From: Mycoplasma sp. CAG:611
GTDB taxonomy: Bacteria > Bacillota_I > Bacilli_A > RF39 > UBA660
Assembly (NCBI GenBank): GCA_000434175.1
Contig: HF999761.1
Span: 1,698-43,542 of the forward strand
Reading direction: 5' to 3'
DNA: 41,845 bases
The notes below the pieces were generated by a model that did no database searches, was not told the DNA's origin, and saw only the letters and a list, made by a program, of their open reading frames with translations. How positions within the stretch are numbered: the first letter of the stretch is position 1; each line of letters begins with the position of its first letter. Shown here piece after piece: positions 15,352 through 23,923 of this stretch. The translations under genes were made by a program, and so were the position numbers.

Positions 15352-15709
15352 ATAATTCCTCCTTTTTTCTAAAATATTATATGTAATTTTTGTTTTTATG
15401 TTAAAGCATTTATAAAAAACAAAAAAGCGAATGTTTAATATTATATATGTGGCAAGATGTGGTGGAAATATTGCTTAAATACAAGAAAAAATTTAGAAAA
15501 CGAATTACAACAAAGTATTGTTACAAATTCTAGTGCTTTAAATACCAATATATAGATGAAGTACGAATAGATAGTAAATGAATTTATTACTAAAATGTAG
15601 AGTTTAATTTAAAATTATTTTTATAAATTTTTTATTTAATTACTGTATTTATTTGTTTTAGAATTAATAATTATGATATAATAAAATAGCTAGTTAAAGG
15701 AATGGTGTT
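15352..15709. other. 358-bp intergenic stretch between divergent genes
   Basis: It holds the ribosome binding site of the leftward small gene, a decayed antirepressor fragment (15431-15555, listed separately), an AT-rich stretch, and a TATAAT at about 15680 ahead of trmB. No other gene or RNA is seen. Confidence 0.6.
15431..15555 (+). pseudogene. Decayed C-terminus of a BRO-N / phage antirepressor-type protein
   Basis: Reading from 15431 gives ..YVARCGGNIA and then a stop. Shifting frame at 15476 gives NTRKNLENELQQSIVTNSSA and then LNTNI before TAG at 15553-15555. Joined, this is the pattern (GG(N/D)IA-x-N-x-R-K-x-L-E-x-x-L-x-x-S-I-V-T) that I remember from the C-terminal end of BRO-N domain proteins. 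One base appears lost between the two parts. No N-terminal part remains. It suggests an old prophage or mobile-element insertion between the murE pair and trmB. Confidence 0.5.
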
Positions 15710-16336
15710 ATGAGACTTAGAAATGTAAAAAATAAAGAAGAAATATTAAGTAATTGTTCTTTTGTTATAGATAATCCTACAAAATATAAAGGAAAATGGA
15801 ATATTCTTTTTAACAATAACAATGAAATAAATATAGAAATAGGAACAGGAAAATGTAAATTTATTTATGAAATGGCTTTGAAAAATCCTAATATTAATTA
15901 TATAGGAATAGAAAAAAGCGCAAGTATACTTGCAATTGCAACAAAAAGACTTGAAAAGTTAGATAATTTATATTTAATAAATTATGATGCATTAAAACTT
16001 GATGAAGTTTTTTCTCATGAAATAGATAAAATATATTTAAACTTTTCTGATCCATGGCCTAAGAATAGACATGAAAACAGAAGACTTACAAGTCCTAATT
16101 TTTTAAAAACTTATGATAAATTATTTAAAAAAGAAAAAAGAATAGAGTTTAAAACAGATAACATGGGGCTTTTTGAATATTCAATTTGTTCTCTTAGTAA
16201 TTATGGTTATATTTTTGAAAGTATAAATTTAGATTTGCAAAACAGTGAAAATAATGATAATATAATGACAGAGTATGAATATAAATTTAGTCAAAAAGGT
16301 TTTAAAATTTACAAACTTGTAGCTTTTAAAAAATAA
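15710..16336 (+). CDS. trmB: tRNA (guanine-N7)-methyltransferase
   Basis: 208 aa. It methylates G46 of tRNAs with S-adenosylmethionine. The SAM-binding IEIGTGK motif lies at about residues 43-49, YIGIEKS is the acidic strand, and the family signature LNFSDPWPKNRHENRRLT is present, followed by a KTDN strand. The start has AAAGGAATGGTG. Unlike many relatives it has no N-terminal extension. A lipoprotein gene follows after 51 nt with its own possible TATAAT. Confidence 0.95.
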   Translation: MRLRNVKNKEEILSNCSFVIDNPTKYKGKWNILFNNNNEINIEIGTGKCKFIYEMALKNPNINYIGIEKSASILAIATKRLEKLDNLYLINYDALKLDEVFSHEIDKIYLNFSDPWPKNRHENRRLTSPNFLKTYDKLFKKEKRIEFKTDNMGLFEYSICSLSNYGYIFESINLDLQNSENNDNIMTEYEYKFSQKGFKIYKLVAFKK

Positions 16337-16387
16337 CTATTTATATTCTTAAATAAATTTGATATAATAGAGGTGTATAAATAAAAT

Positions 16388-17053
16388 ATGAAGAAAATAA
16401 TTTTACCTTTAGTAATAATTGTACTTTTACTTACAGGTTGTAGTATTGTAAAGTTAAATAGTTTATCACTTGATGAAATAGTGGATTATGGTCTTAGTAA
16501 TACTTATAAAGCTAATAATTCATTTAAAGGATATAAAATATATTTACCAAATGATATGACTATTATTAACGATGAAAAAGAAAATAATGTATTTTATTCT
16601 AAAGGACATAAGTATTATTTATATGTAGATATAATTAGTTATTATAAAAAAATAGTTAATGATTATAAAATAAATGAGGATGAAAAAGCTTTCTATTCTA
16701 AAATAATTAATCATAATGGTAATAAAGGCTATGTTCTAATAACAAAACAAGATAATAATTATTTTCTTGAAGTTATGTATAATTATTCTAAAATAGAAGT
16801 AATAACAGATAATTATAAAGAATCTTTATTTAAAGCAATTACTATTTTAAATAGTATTAATTATAATGACAAAATAATTGAGTCTTTAATAGGAACAAAT
16901 ACAATTAATTATAATGAAGAGGAATATAGTTATTTGAATCCATCAAAAAAAACATCTTCATTCTTGGAATGGAAAGAGATGTATGGTGAATATAAACCAA
17001 AACCAAATGAAATACCAGATGAGGATATAATTAATATAGAAAAAACGGAATAA
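16388..17053 (+). CDS. Predicted lipoprotein of unknown function
   Basis: 221 aa. The N-terminus MKKIILPLVIIVLLLTGC is a type II signal peptide with lipobox LTGC (Cys18 would be lipidated), so it sits on the outer face of the membrane. The mature part is rich in Tyr, Asn and Lys with no known motif. A YKIYLPNDMTI segment precedes several beta-like stretches, and the C-terminus is acidic and Pro-rich. GAGGTG lies about 11 nt before the ATG and a GATATAAT box lies upstream. It heads a same-strand block with the acidic, DUF948-like and YtxH-like proteins, suggesting an envelope role. Confidence 0.75.
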   Translation: MKKIILPLVIIVLLLTGCSIVKLNSLSLDEIVDYGLSNTYKANNSFKGYKIYLPNDMTIINDEKENNVFYSKGHKYYLYVDIISYYKKIVNDYKINEDEKAFYSKIINHNGNKGYVLITKQDNNYFLEVMYNYSKIEVITDNYKESLFKAITILNSINYNDKIIESLIGTNTINYNEEEYSYLNPSKKTSSFLEWKEMYGEYKPKPNEIPDEDIINIEKTE

Positions 17054-17076
17054 CTTAATATGAAAGGAAGAACAAA

Positions 17077-17868
17077 ATGAAATTATTAGAAAAGCTAAAA
17101 ACTATGATTTATGAAGAAGATGAAGAAGACGAAAAAGAAGAAATAGCTAAAAAAATTGATGTTGAAAAAACTATAAAAGAAGAATATAAGGAATATAAAG
17201 AATACGAGGAAGAGAACAAAACAAAAGAAGTTAAAGAAGAAAAACCACCAATTATATTTGATGTAGAAGATTTTATCGAAGAGGAAAAGGTAGAACCTGT
17301 TTATGAAATGCCTAAAAAAGAAGAAAAAGTTTTATATGGTGGATATGAAAAAAACTATTCATTTGATAATTATAAAGAACCTGAAGTTAAAAAGGAAAAA
17401 TTTAAACCTTCATTAAATATATCTCCAGTTTATGGTGTAATTAGTAGTGAACATGAAGCTTCTAATGTGACTACTAAAGTACCCTATGAAAGAAAAAGTA
17501 TTGATAATTTGTTTATAGAAGAAAAGCCTAAAAAGATGGATTTTGATGCGATTAGACAAAAAGCATATGGAGAAACAAAAGAAGATGCAGATTCTTTACT
17601 TTATGAAATGACTGACAAAGAAGAAGCACCTGGTATTCCTAAGATTACTTTAGGGGATGCTGAAGAATATTTTGAAGATTTAGGTTTAGAATATAATGTT
17701 GATTATACAGATGTAGAAAAAGAACAAGAAAAAACAAGAACTGCTAAGAATAAAAAATTACAAAAAGAAATAGATGATGAACAAGAAGTTAAAGCAGTAA
17801 CAAAAGAAGAAAAGCCTGAAGAAAAAAGTTTATATGATTTAATTGACATGATGTATGATGAAAAATAG
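17077..17868 (+). CDS. Acidic, mostly disordered cytoplasmic protein
   Basis: 263 aa, very rich in Glu and Lys, with long charged stretches (about residues 10-80 and 210-255) likely to be disordered or coiled coil. Two short ordered-looking motifs stand out: FKPSLNISPVYGVI at about 108-121 and EKSLYDLIDMMYDEK at the very end. Similar short motifs occur in unnamed proteins of other low-GC Firmicutes, from memory. There is no signal peptide or membrane segment. GAAAGGAAG precedes the ATG. It is followed 20 nt later by a membrane-anchored DUF948-like protein. The function is unknown; a scaffold linking cytoplasm and envelope is a guess. Confidence 0.65.
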   Translation: MKLLEKLKTMIYEEDEEDEKEEIAKKIDVEKTIKEEYKEYKEYEEENKTKEVKEEKPPIIFDVEDFIEEEKVEPVYEMPKKEEKVLYGGYEKNYSFDNYKEPEVKKEKFKPSLNISPVYGVISSEHEASNVTTKVPYERKSIDNLFIEEKPKKMDFDAIRQKAYGETKEDADSLLYEMTDKEEAPGIPKITLGDAEEYFEDLGLEYNVDYTDVEKEQEKTRTAKNKKLQKEIDDEQEVKAVTKEEKPEEKSLYDLIDMMYDEK

Positions 17869-17887
17869 TTTTTAGGAGGGAATAAAA

Positions 17888-18175
17888 ATGGGATATAATA
17901 CCGTAATAACAACAATATTATTAGTTTTAGCATGTGTACTTCTTATCTTTTTAATATTAATAGCTATAAAAATATTAATAATTAGTGATAAAGTACATAT
18001 AATATTACTGGATGTAGAAAGAAAGTTAAAGGCAGTAAATGGAGTATTTGAGACAATTGATCATGTTAACAGTGCGGTTAGTACTGTAAGTGATGCGATT
18101 ATAGCAAAAATAGTTGAAGTTATAAAAAGTTTTTTTGGAAAAAAGAATATAGAAAGGGATGATAAAGATGAGTAA
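17888..18175 (+). CDS. DUF948-like membrane-anchored protein
   Basis: 95 aa with one strong N-terminal membrane helix (about residues 6-33) and then an amphipathic region (DKVHIILLDVERKLKAVNGVFETIDHVNSAVSTV, split in parts at about 35-70) like DUF948 proteins. It ends in a charged tail. TTTTTAGGAGGG lies before the ATG. The last 8 nt overlap the start of the YtxH-like gene, a coupling often seen between DUF948 and YtxH genes in Firmicutes. Its molecular role is unknown and general-stress association is known only for Bacillus relatives. Confidence 0.72.
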   Translation: MGYNTVITTILLVLACVLLIFLILIAIKILIISDKVHIILLDVERKLKAVNGVFETIDHVNSAVSTVSDAIIAKIVEVIKSFFGKKNIERDDKDE

Positions 18176-18575
18176 AAAAAATGGATTAGGAAAACTTTTA
18201 TTAGGATTAGGGGCAGGAGTAGGACTTGGAATACTTTTTGCACCAGATAAGGGTAGTGAAACAAGAAAAAAATTAAAATTAAAATTTGAAGAACTACTAA
18301 ATAGTGTTAAAGAGTTAGACAAAGATGATGTAAAAATGGCTATTGAAGAAAAAATTAATGAAGTAAAAAAAGATTTAGAGGATCTTGATAAAGAAAAAGT
18401 ATTAAAAATAGCTAAGAAAAAAAGTGAAGAAATAAAAGAAAAACTAGATGATTTATATGAACTTGCAAAGAAAAAAGCAACTCCAGTTGTAGAAGGTGCT
18501 GTTGAAGATTTAAGAAATAGCGCGATTAAAGTTACTAAAGAAGTTTTAACTAAATTAGAAAAAGTTGAAAAATAA
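18168..18575 (+). CDS. YtxH-like protein
   Basis: 135 aa. The N-terminal Gly-rich hydrophobic helix GLGKLLLGLGAGVGLGILFAP followed by DKGSETRKKLK is the YtxH signature. The rest is a long Lys/Glu/Asp-rich helical region likely to form a coiled coil or to line the membrane. The ATG at 18168 is preferred because AAAGGG lies 9 nt upstream; an ATG at 18159 would abut it. It overlaps the DUF948-like gene by 8 nt and ends at a strong bidirectional terminator. Stress-linked in Bacillus, but with unknown activity. Confidence 0.82.
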   Translation: MSKKNGLGKLLLGLGAGVGLGILFAPDKGSETRKKLKLKFEELLNSVKELDKDDVKMAIEEKINEVKKDLEDLDKEKVLKIAKKKSEEIKEKLDDLYELAKKKATPVVEGAVEDLRNSAIKVTKEVLTKLEKVEK

Positions 18576-18582
18576 ATAAAAT

Positions 18583-18614
18583 AAAGGTTATTAACAAAAA
18601 TGTTAATAACCTTT
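18583..18614. terminator. Bidirectional terminator
   Basis: AAAGGTTATTAACA (18583-18596) and TGTTAATAACCTTT (18601-18614) form a perfect 14-bp stem with an AAAA loop. It serves the rightward YtxH operon and the leftward thioredoxin-like lipoprotein. Confidence 0.92.
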
Positions 18615-19045
18615 TATTCAGTTATATATCCTCTAGAAGTCAATCTGTTAATTAAAGTTTTTTCACTTTTATTTCCAACTAATCTTGAAAAACTACCAAG
18701 TTCTTCACCATTTTCATAGAATAAAACGGTTGGTGTACCAGAAAAAGATTCTTCTTCTTTAAATTTAGTATATTCATCTTTAGTTAGTTTTGTAAGATTA
18801 ATATAATAAATAGTTATTTTATATTCTTTAGCTACTTTTGTAATTGTGGGAGTAAAATCTTTACAATGCCTACAATTTTCTTGCTTTATATATAAAATAA
18901 AGTTTTTATTATTCTTTTTTGCGTTTTCTTTTAAGTTTAAATATTCATTATAAGTAACCTCTTTCATATAACTATTTGTATCACATCCTGTAAGTATTAT
19001 ACAAATAAATAATAATATAATTATTAAAAAATAATGTTTTTTCAT
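18614..19045 (-). CDS. Thioredoxin-like lipoprotein
   Basis: 143 aa. The signal is KKHYFLIIILLFICIILTGC with a lipobox ending at Cys. The mature part is a thioredoxin fold with the redox motif ENCRHCKDF and the cis-proline in SGTPTVLFYENGEEL. It would be tethered outside the membrane as a thiol reductase or oxidase. The ATG at 19045 is used because GAGGTG lies 6 nt upstream; a GTG at 19054 falls inside that site. It may act with the thioredoxin/CcdA protein at 3.7 kb, which could supply electrons. That is inference. Confidence 0.85.
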   Translation of the reverse strand: MKKHYFLIIILLFICIILTGCDTNSYMKEVTYNEYLNLKENAKKNNKNFILYIKQENCRHCKDFTPTITKVAKEYKITIYYINLTKLTKDEYTKFKEEESFSGTPTVLFYENGEELGSFSRLVGNKSEKTLINRLTSRGYITE

Positions 19046-19137
19046 ATACTTCACCTCAACAAGTATTATAATACCATAAAATTGGTTAGATTTACAAAGA
19101 AATGTTAAATAAATTTTTGTGTTTTTTATATGTAATG

Positions 19138-19166
19138 CTGACGAATAAAAACTTTTTTGTTATAAT
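19138..19166 (+). promoter_or_regulatory. Promoter of the 305-aa protein gene
   Basis: CTGACG (19138-19143), a 17-nt spacer, then TATAAT (19161-19166). Confidence 0.6.
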
Positions 19167-19221
19167 GTAAGTAGCAAATATGTTATGATTAAAAGTATCT
19201 TAACAATGGGAGTAAGAAAGT

Positions 19222-20139
19222 ATGAAAAATGAAATAATAGAGTTTTATACATGGAATATTTTAAAAAAACAATTACAAAAGGCCAAAATATCTAATACAG
19301 CATTATATAATATAATTGATAATGTAAAGGAACAATTATACTCAATTCTTTATAATTTTAAAGATGAAGAGTTTAGAAATGCCATTTTAATAGTTGGTAG
19401 CGAAGAAGGAACTTTTTATGAGCCGAAAAATATTTTAGTGGCTAATATGGTTGTCGTTGCTATTAGAAATAGTTTACTTGAAGGTGTCAGCAGCAAAAGT
19501 TATAAGCAATATGGCTCTAATACTTATTTAAGCGACTTTTCCATAAAAGAAATAACAAAAAGTGCCATTGAATATTTTTCAAAAATAGATTTATTTGAAC
19601 TTTCAAATTTACTTATTCTTGATGAAAGTAAAGATGTTTATAGAAATATTTCTAATAAATATCCAACTGCAATGAAAGCTTTAATTGAATTATCAAAATG
19701 TAGTGAATCTAATCTTGAACATGATTACAAAAAACTAAAAACAAAACCTTTTGAACTTGAAGAATTAAATAATGTTTTAACAGATGAAATAAAAAAAACA
19801 GTTTATGAAAGTGGCATAGATTCTACTTTTAATGACACACTTTGTAATTTATTATTAGAAATTAAAAATAATGACAGTCAATTATTTTTTATAGATAGTT
19901 TTAAAATGTGTACTAGAAATTACGAAAAACTATTAAAAATTTTAGAATTTGTATTAACACATGATGCATTCTTTTTGACAAATAATTATTTTATATCAAA
20001 CACTTATGTATCAAGAAGAGAAAAGCTATTAAAAGCATCACATACAACGGAAGAGGCATTTAAAAAGGTTTCTTCGTTATATGAAGTATCTAATAAATAT
20101 AAAAAATTATTAGAAAAAATTTCTAAACTTTATTCATAA
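19222..20139 (+). CDS. Hypothetical 305-aa cytoplasmic protein
   Basis: 305 aa, not recognised. It lacks a signal peptide or membrane helix. It is predicted mostly alpha-helical, with FKDEEFRNAILIVGSEEG and YEPKNILVANMVVVAIRNSLLEG the most conserved-looking stretches and a Lys-rich C-terminal helix. No catalytic motif is visible. GGGAG lies about 10 nt before the ATG and the promoter fits well. It is convergent with gmk and shares a terminator hairpin with it. Codon use and base composition match its neighbours. Confidence 0.7.
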   Translation: MKNEIIEFYTWNILKKQLQKAKISNTALYNIIDNVKEQLYSILYNFKDEEFRNAILIVGSEEGTFYEPKNILVANMVVVAIRNSLLEGVSSKSYKQYGSNTYLSDFSIKEITKSAIEYFSKIDLFELSNLLILDESKDVYRNISNKYPTAMKALIELSKCSESNLEHDYKKLKTKPFELEELNNVLTDEIKKTVYESGIDSTFNDTLCNLLLEIKNNDSQLFFIDSFKMCTRNYEKLLKILEFVLTHDAFFLTNNYFISNTYVSRREKLLKASHTTEEAFKKVSSLYEVSNKYKKLLEKISKLYS

Positions 20140-20154
20140 ATTTAATACTAAAAT

Positions 20155-20190
20155 AAAAACAAGAATCTATTTACATATTTTCTTGTTTTT
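20155..20190 (+). terminator. Terminator of the 305-aa protein gene
   Basis: AAAAACAAGAA (20155-20165) and TTCTTGTTTTT (20180-20190) form an 11-bp stem followed by T's. It lies partly inside the 3' end of the convergent gmk gene. Confidence 0.75.
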
Positions 20191-20769
20191 TTCATATTCA
20201 ATAATATTTTTAACTTTTTCATAATCTTCTTCTTTAGAACCACTTTCAATAACATAATCATAAATACCACTGTTGCTTATTTCATAAATAGCTTTTTCTA
20301 ATCTTTCTTTAATTGCATCTTCAGTATCTGTTCTTCTATTTCTTAATCTATATTCAAGCTCTTCTAAAGAACGAGGTTTTATAAATATTAATAAAGCATT
20401 TTTATAATTTTTCCTTACTTGCTTTGCACCATTAACATCTATTTCTAATATAACATTTATACCTTCATCTAATTTTTTAAATACAATATCTTTTAAAGTT
20501 CCATAGTAAAGTCCTTTATAAACTTCAGCATATTCTAGAAAATTATTTTCCTTTATATTACTAATAAATTCATCCTCATCAACAAAATAATAATCAATAC
20601 CATTTTGCTCATATCTATTAGTTTTTTCTATTTTTCTAGGTTTTCTGGTAGTCATAGAAATTGAATACCAAAAATCATCATTTTCTTTTACAAGCCTTTC
20701 TCTAATCGTAGTTTTTCCTATACCACTTGGGCCTGATATTACTATTAATAAACCTTTTTTCTTCTTCAT
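20167..20769 (-). CDS. gmk: Guanylate kinase
   Basis: 200 aa. It phosphorylates GMP to GDP with ATP in the cytoplasm. The P-loop SGPSGIGKTT is near residue 12. The GMP-binding segment has SMTTRKPR, the Tyr-containing YYFVDEDEF and FLEYAEVYKGLYYGT, and LEIDVNGAKQV, with the lid around RNRRTDTEDAI. The ATG at 20769 is preferred over two upstream ATGs because GAGGAT lies 7 nt before it. Its promoter is divergent from smc. Gmk often sits near rpoZ or priA, but not here. Confidence 0.96.
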   Translation of the reverse strand: MKKKKGLLIVISGPSGIGKTTIRERLVKENDDFWYSISMTTRKPRKIEKTNRYEQNGIDYYFVDEDEFISNIKENNFLEYAEVYKGLYYGTLKDIVFKKLDEGINVILEIDVNGAKQVRKNYKNALLIFIKPRSLEELEYRLRNRRTDTEDAIKERLEKAIYEISNSGIYDYVIESGSKEEDYEKVKNIIEYEKNKKICK

Positions 20770-20811
20770 TTTATAATCCTCTTTCATACTTTGTTCCAAT
20801 ACTTGTACTTA

Positions 20812-20840
20812 ATTATAAAGTAAAATTTAATTATCTTCAA
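20812..20840 (-). promoter_or_regulatory. SigmaA promoter of gmk
   Basis: On the reverse strand TTGAAG (20840-20835), a 17-nt spacer, then TATAAT (20817-20812). Confidence 0.78.
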
Positions 20841-20920
20841 GGAATTTTTAACAAATTCTTTTTTTCTTTTCTAATTTTTGTTATAATTTATATATAAACA
20901 TAAAAGGAGACTTGATAATT

Positions 20921-23854
20921 ATGTATTTAAAAGAAATTAAAATATCGGGTTTTAAATCATTTGCAGATAAAACAAATATTACATTAGATGATAATATCAC
21001 ATGTATTGTTGGTCCAAATGGAAGTGGGAAAAGCAACATAATTGATGCTGTTAAATGGGTACTTGGAGAACAATCAATAAAATCTCTTCGTGGTTCAAAC
21101 AACATGAGTGATGTTATTTTTGCAGGAAGCAAGTCAAGAAGTCCACTTAATCTTGCAAGTGTAAGTCTTGTTTTTGACAATAGTGATTCTTACTTAAAAG
21201 TTCCTTATACTGAAATATCTGTTACAAGAAAAGTTTTTAGAAGTGGTGAAAACGAATATTATCTTAATAACGAAAAATGTCGTTTAAAAGATATTTATGA
21301 CTTATTCCTTGATAGTGGTATGGGGAAATATGCTTTTAATATAATTTCCCAAGGAGAAGTAAGTAAAATAATAAGTGATTCACCTTATGAAAGAAGAACT
21401 ATTTTTGAAGAAGCAGCAGGAGTATTAAAGTATAAAAGAAGAAAAGAAGAAGCTTTAAAAAAACTAGAAAAAACAAATGAAAACTTAACCCGTGTAAAAG
21501 ATATAATAAAAGAACTTGAAGAACAAATTGAACCATTAAAAATTCAAAGTGAACAAGCAAGTAAATATTTAAAAATAAAAGAAAACCTTGAACAAATAGA
21601 AATAGCATTAATTGCTAATGATTTAGAAAAATTAAATGTTTTATATCATGAACAAACAAAACAAATTGAAGATTTAACAAATGAAATAATAGAAAAAACA
21701 ACAAATATTACAAATGATGATATTGAACTTGAAAAGAAAAAACAAGAACTTGAAAAAATAACAACTAATCTTACTTCTTTACAACAAAATCTTCTTATTT
21801 TAACAAAAGAAGAAGAAAAGCTAAATGGTGAAAAAAATATTATTAAAGAAAGAAGTAAATATGATGCAGAAGATGTAAAAGTTCATGAAAATATTACTAA
21901 TTTAAAAGAACAAAAATTATCTTTAAATAATAAATTATTATCTATAAAAACAGATTTAACTATTTTAGATAATAAAATAAAAGAAGTTTTAAAAGATAAT
22001 AGTAATAAAAATAATAAATATGTTTCATTAAATAATACTAAAGAAGATATAAAAAATAAAATATCGGCTTTAGAAAACTTAAAACTTCAAAAAGAATATA
22101 AAATAAAATATTTAAATGACTATATTGAAAATAGTAGTTTCCCTGTAAGTATAAAAAGGCTTCTTGGTAATCCTAAATTTATAGGAATTCATAATACAAT
22201 TTCAAAACTTATTAACATAGATGAAAAATATCTTTTAGCGTTAGATGTTTCTTTAGGGGGTGCTAAAGACTATCTTGTTGTAGATAATCCAAATGTTGCT
22301 AAAACATGCATTAATTATTTAAAAGAAAACAATTTAGGAAGAGTAACATTTTTTCCTCTTGATGTTATTAAACCAAGATACATAGAGGATAATATTCTAA
22401 ATGTTGTAAATGATATGGATGGTTTTATTGATATTTTAGCTAATCTTGTTTCGTATGATTCTAATTATAAAAATATTATTTTTAATCAATTAGGGAATGT
22501 TTTAGTTGTAGATAATATTGATAATGCTAATAAAATTAGTAAGAAAATAAATAATAAATATAAAATTGTAACTCTTGATGGCGAAATAATTAATGTTGGC
22601 GGTTCAATAACAGGAGGAACAGTTAAGAAAAAAAGTATTATAAGTGAAAAATATGAATTAGAAAATCTTTTAACAAAAAAAGATATGGAAGAAAAAGAAA
22701 TTCTATCTTTAAAACAAAAACAAGAAGAAATAGATAAAAATATTAAACAATTTGAAAATATTTTATATGAAATAGGAAAAAATAAAATATTATTAACTGA
22801 AGAATATAATGCTAAAAATGAAAATTATAAACTTTTAAAAAATCAGCTTGATAGAATTACTTTAGAATTAAATAATTTAGAAGATTTAGAAGATAATTCA
22901 ATAAATGAAGAGGAAGAAAAAATTCTTAAAAAGTATTATGAAGTATTAAAAGAAAAAGAACTTGTAAATAAAAAAATTATTCTTTTAAATGAGGAAAAGG
23001 AAAAAGTGTCTTCTTTAATTGAAGAATATCAAGCTAAATATAGACTTAATAATTCTAATGTAAGAAATTTAGAAGAAAAGAAAAAAACATTAGAAATAGA
23101 AAGTTCTAAAATGAGTGTTAAAATGGATAATTTACTTAATATTTTAAGTGAAACATATCAAATGACTTTTGAAAAAGCAAAAGCGAATTATGTTTTAGAA
23201 GAAGATATAGATGTGGCACGAAAAAATGTTAATTCATATAAAAAAGAGTTAAAAGAGATTGGTATTGTCAATCTTGGTGCTATTGAAGAATATGAAAGAG
23301 TAAGTAAAAGATATGAATTTTTAACTAAACAAGATAATGATTTAGAAGAGGCAATAACTACACTTCTTAAGATAATAAACGAATTAGACTCAGTTATGGA
23401 AAAAGAATTTATTAAAACATTTAAAGAAATTGAAATAGAGTTTAATAATGTTTTTAAAGAATTATTTAAAGGTGGTTCTGCTAAACTAAAACTAACGGAT
23501 GAGTCTAATATTTTAGAAACAGGGGTTAATATTGAAGTATCGCCACCAGGTAAGAAAATAACTTCAATAAGCTTATTATCCGGAGGAGAAAAAACACTTA
23601 CTGCAATAAGTTTGCTTTTTGCCGTTTTAAATGTTAAAAAGATTCCTTTTTGTTTATTTGATGAAGTTGAAGCTGCTCTTGATGAGGCAAATGTTGATAG
23701 AGTAGGTACATATTTTAATAAATATATCGGTAAAACGCAATTGATAATTATAACTCATAAGAAAAAAACAATGGAATATGCTAATACATTATATGGGATA
23801 ACAATGCAAGAATCTGGTGTTAGTAAACTTGTAAGTGTTAAACTAGTGGATTAA
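20921..23854 (+). CDS. smc: Chromosome segregation ATPase SMC
   Basis: 977 aa. It forms the condensin core that compacts and segregates DNA. Walker A GPNGSGKSN is at 31-39, followed by the Q-loop region WVLGEQS. Long coiled coils flank a hinge at about 410-560 (KFIGIHNTISKLI ... GGSITGGT). The signature LLSGGEKTL is at about 885-893 and Walker B CLFDEVEAALDEAN at about 911-924. Typical Firmicute SMCs are about 1180 aa, so the coiled-coil arms are about 100 residues per strand shorter, close to the length of Mycoplasma SMC. The ATG at 20921 has AAAGGAG 11 nt upstream; a TTG 9 nt earlier is less likely. A TATAAT is at 20882-20887. Confidence 0.97.
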   Translation: MYLKEIKISGFKSFADKTNITLDDNITCIVGPNGSGKSNIIDAVKWVLGEQSIKSLRGSNNMSDVIFAGSKSRSPLNLASVSLVFDNSDSYLKVPYTEISVTRKVFRSGENEYYLNNEKCRLKDIYDLFLDSGMGKYAFNIISQGEVSKIISDSPYERRTIFEEAAGVLKYKRRKEEALKKLEKTNENLTRVKDIIKELEEQIEPLKIQSEQASKYLKIKENLEQIEIALIANDLEKLNVLYHEQTKQIEDLTNEIIEKTTNITNDDIELEKKKQELEKITTNLTSLQQNLLILTKEEEKLNGEKNIIKERSKYDAEDVKVHENITNLKEQKLSLNNKLLSIKTDLTILDNKIKEVLKDNSNKNNKYVSLNNTKEDIKNKISALENLKLQKEYKIKYLNDYIENSSFPVSIKRLLGNPKFIGIHNTISKLINIDEKYLLALDVSLGGAKDYLVVDNPNVAKTCINYLKENNLGRVTFFPLDVIKPRYIEDNILNVVNDMDGFIDILANLVSYDSNYKNIIFNQLGNVLVVDNIDNANKISKKINNKYKIVTLDGEIINVGGSITGGTVKKKSIISEKYELENLLTKKDMEEKEILSLKQKQEEIDKNIKQFENILYEIGKNKILLTEEYNAKNENYKLLKNQLDRITLELNNLEDLEDNSINEEEEKILKKYYEVLKEKELVNKKIILLNEEKEKVSSLIEEYQAKYRLNNSNVRNLEEKKKTLEIESSKMSVKMDNLLNILSETYQMTFEKAKANYVLEEDIDVARKNVNSYKKELKEIGIVNLGAIEEYERVSKRYEFLTKQDNDLEEAITTLLKIINELDSVMEKEFIKTFKEIEIEFNNVFKELFKGGSAKLKLTDESNILETGVNIEVSPPGKKITSISLLSGGEKTLTAISLLFAVLNVKKIPFCLFDEVEAALDEANVDRVGTYFNKYIGKTQLIIITHKKKTMEYANTLYGITMQESGVSKLVSVKLVD

Positions 23855-23923
23855 CAAATTCCTTTTTCTTGCTAAAATATGTATTATGTGTTATTATAAT
23901 AACCAATTAAAAGAGGTGGTGTT

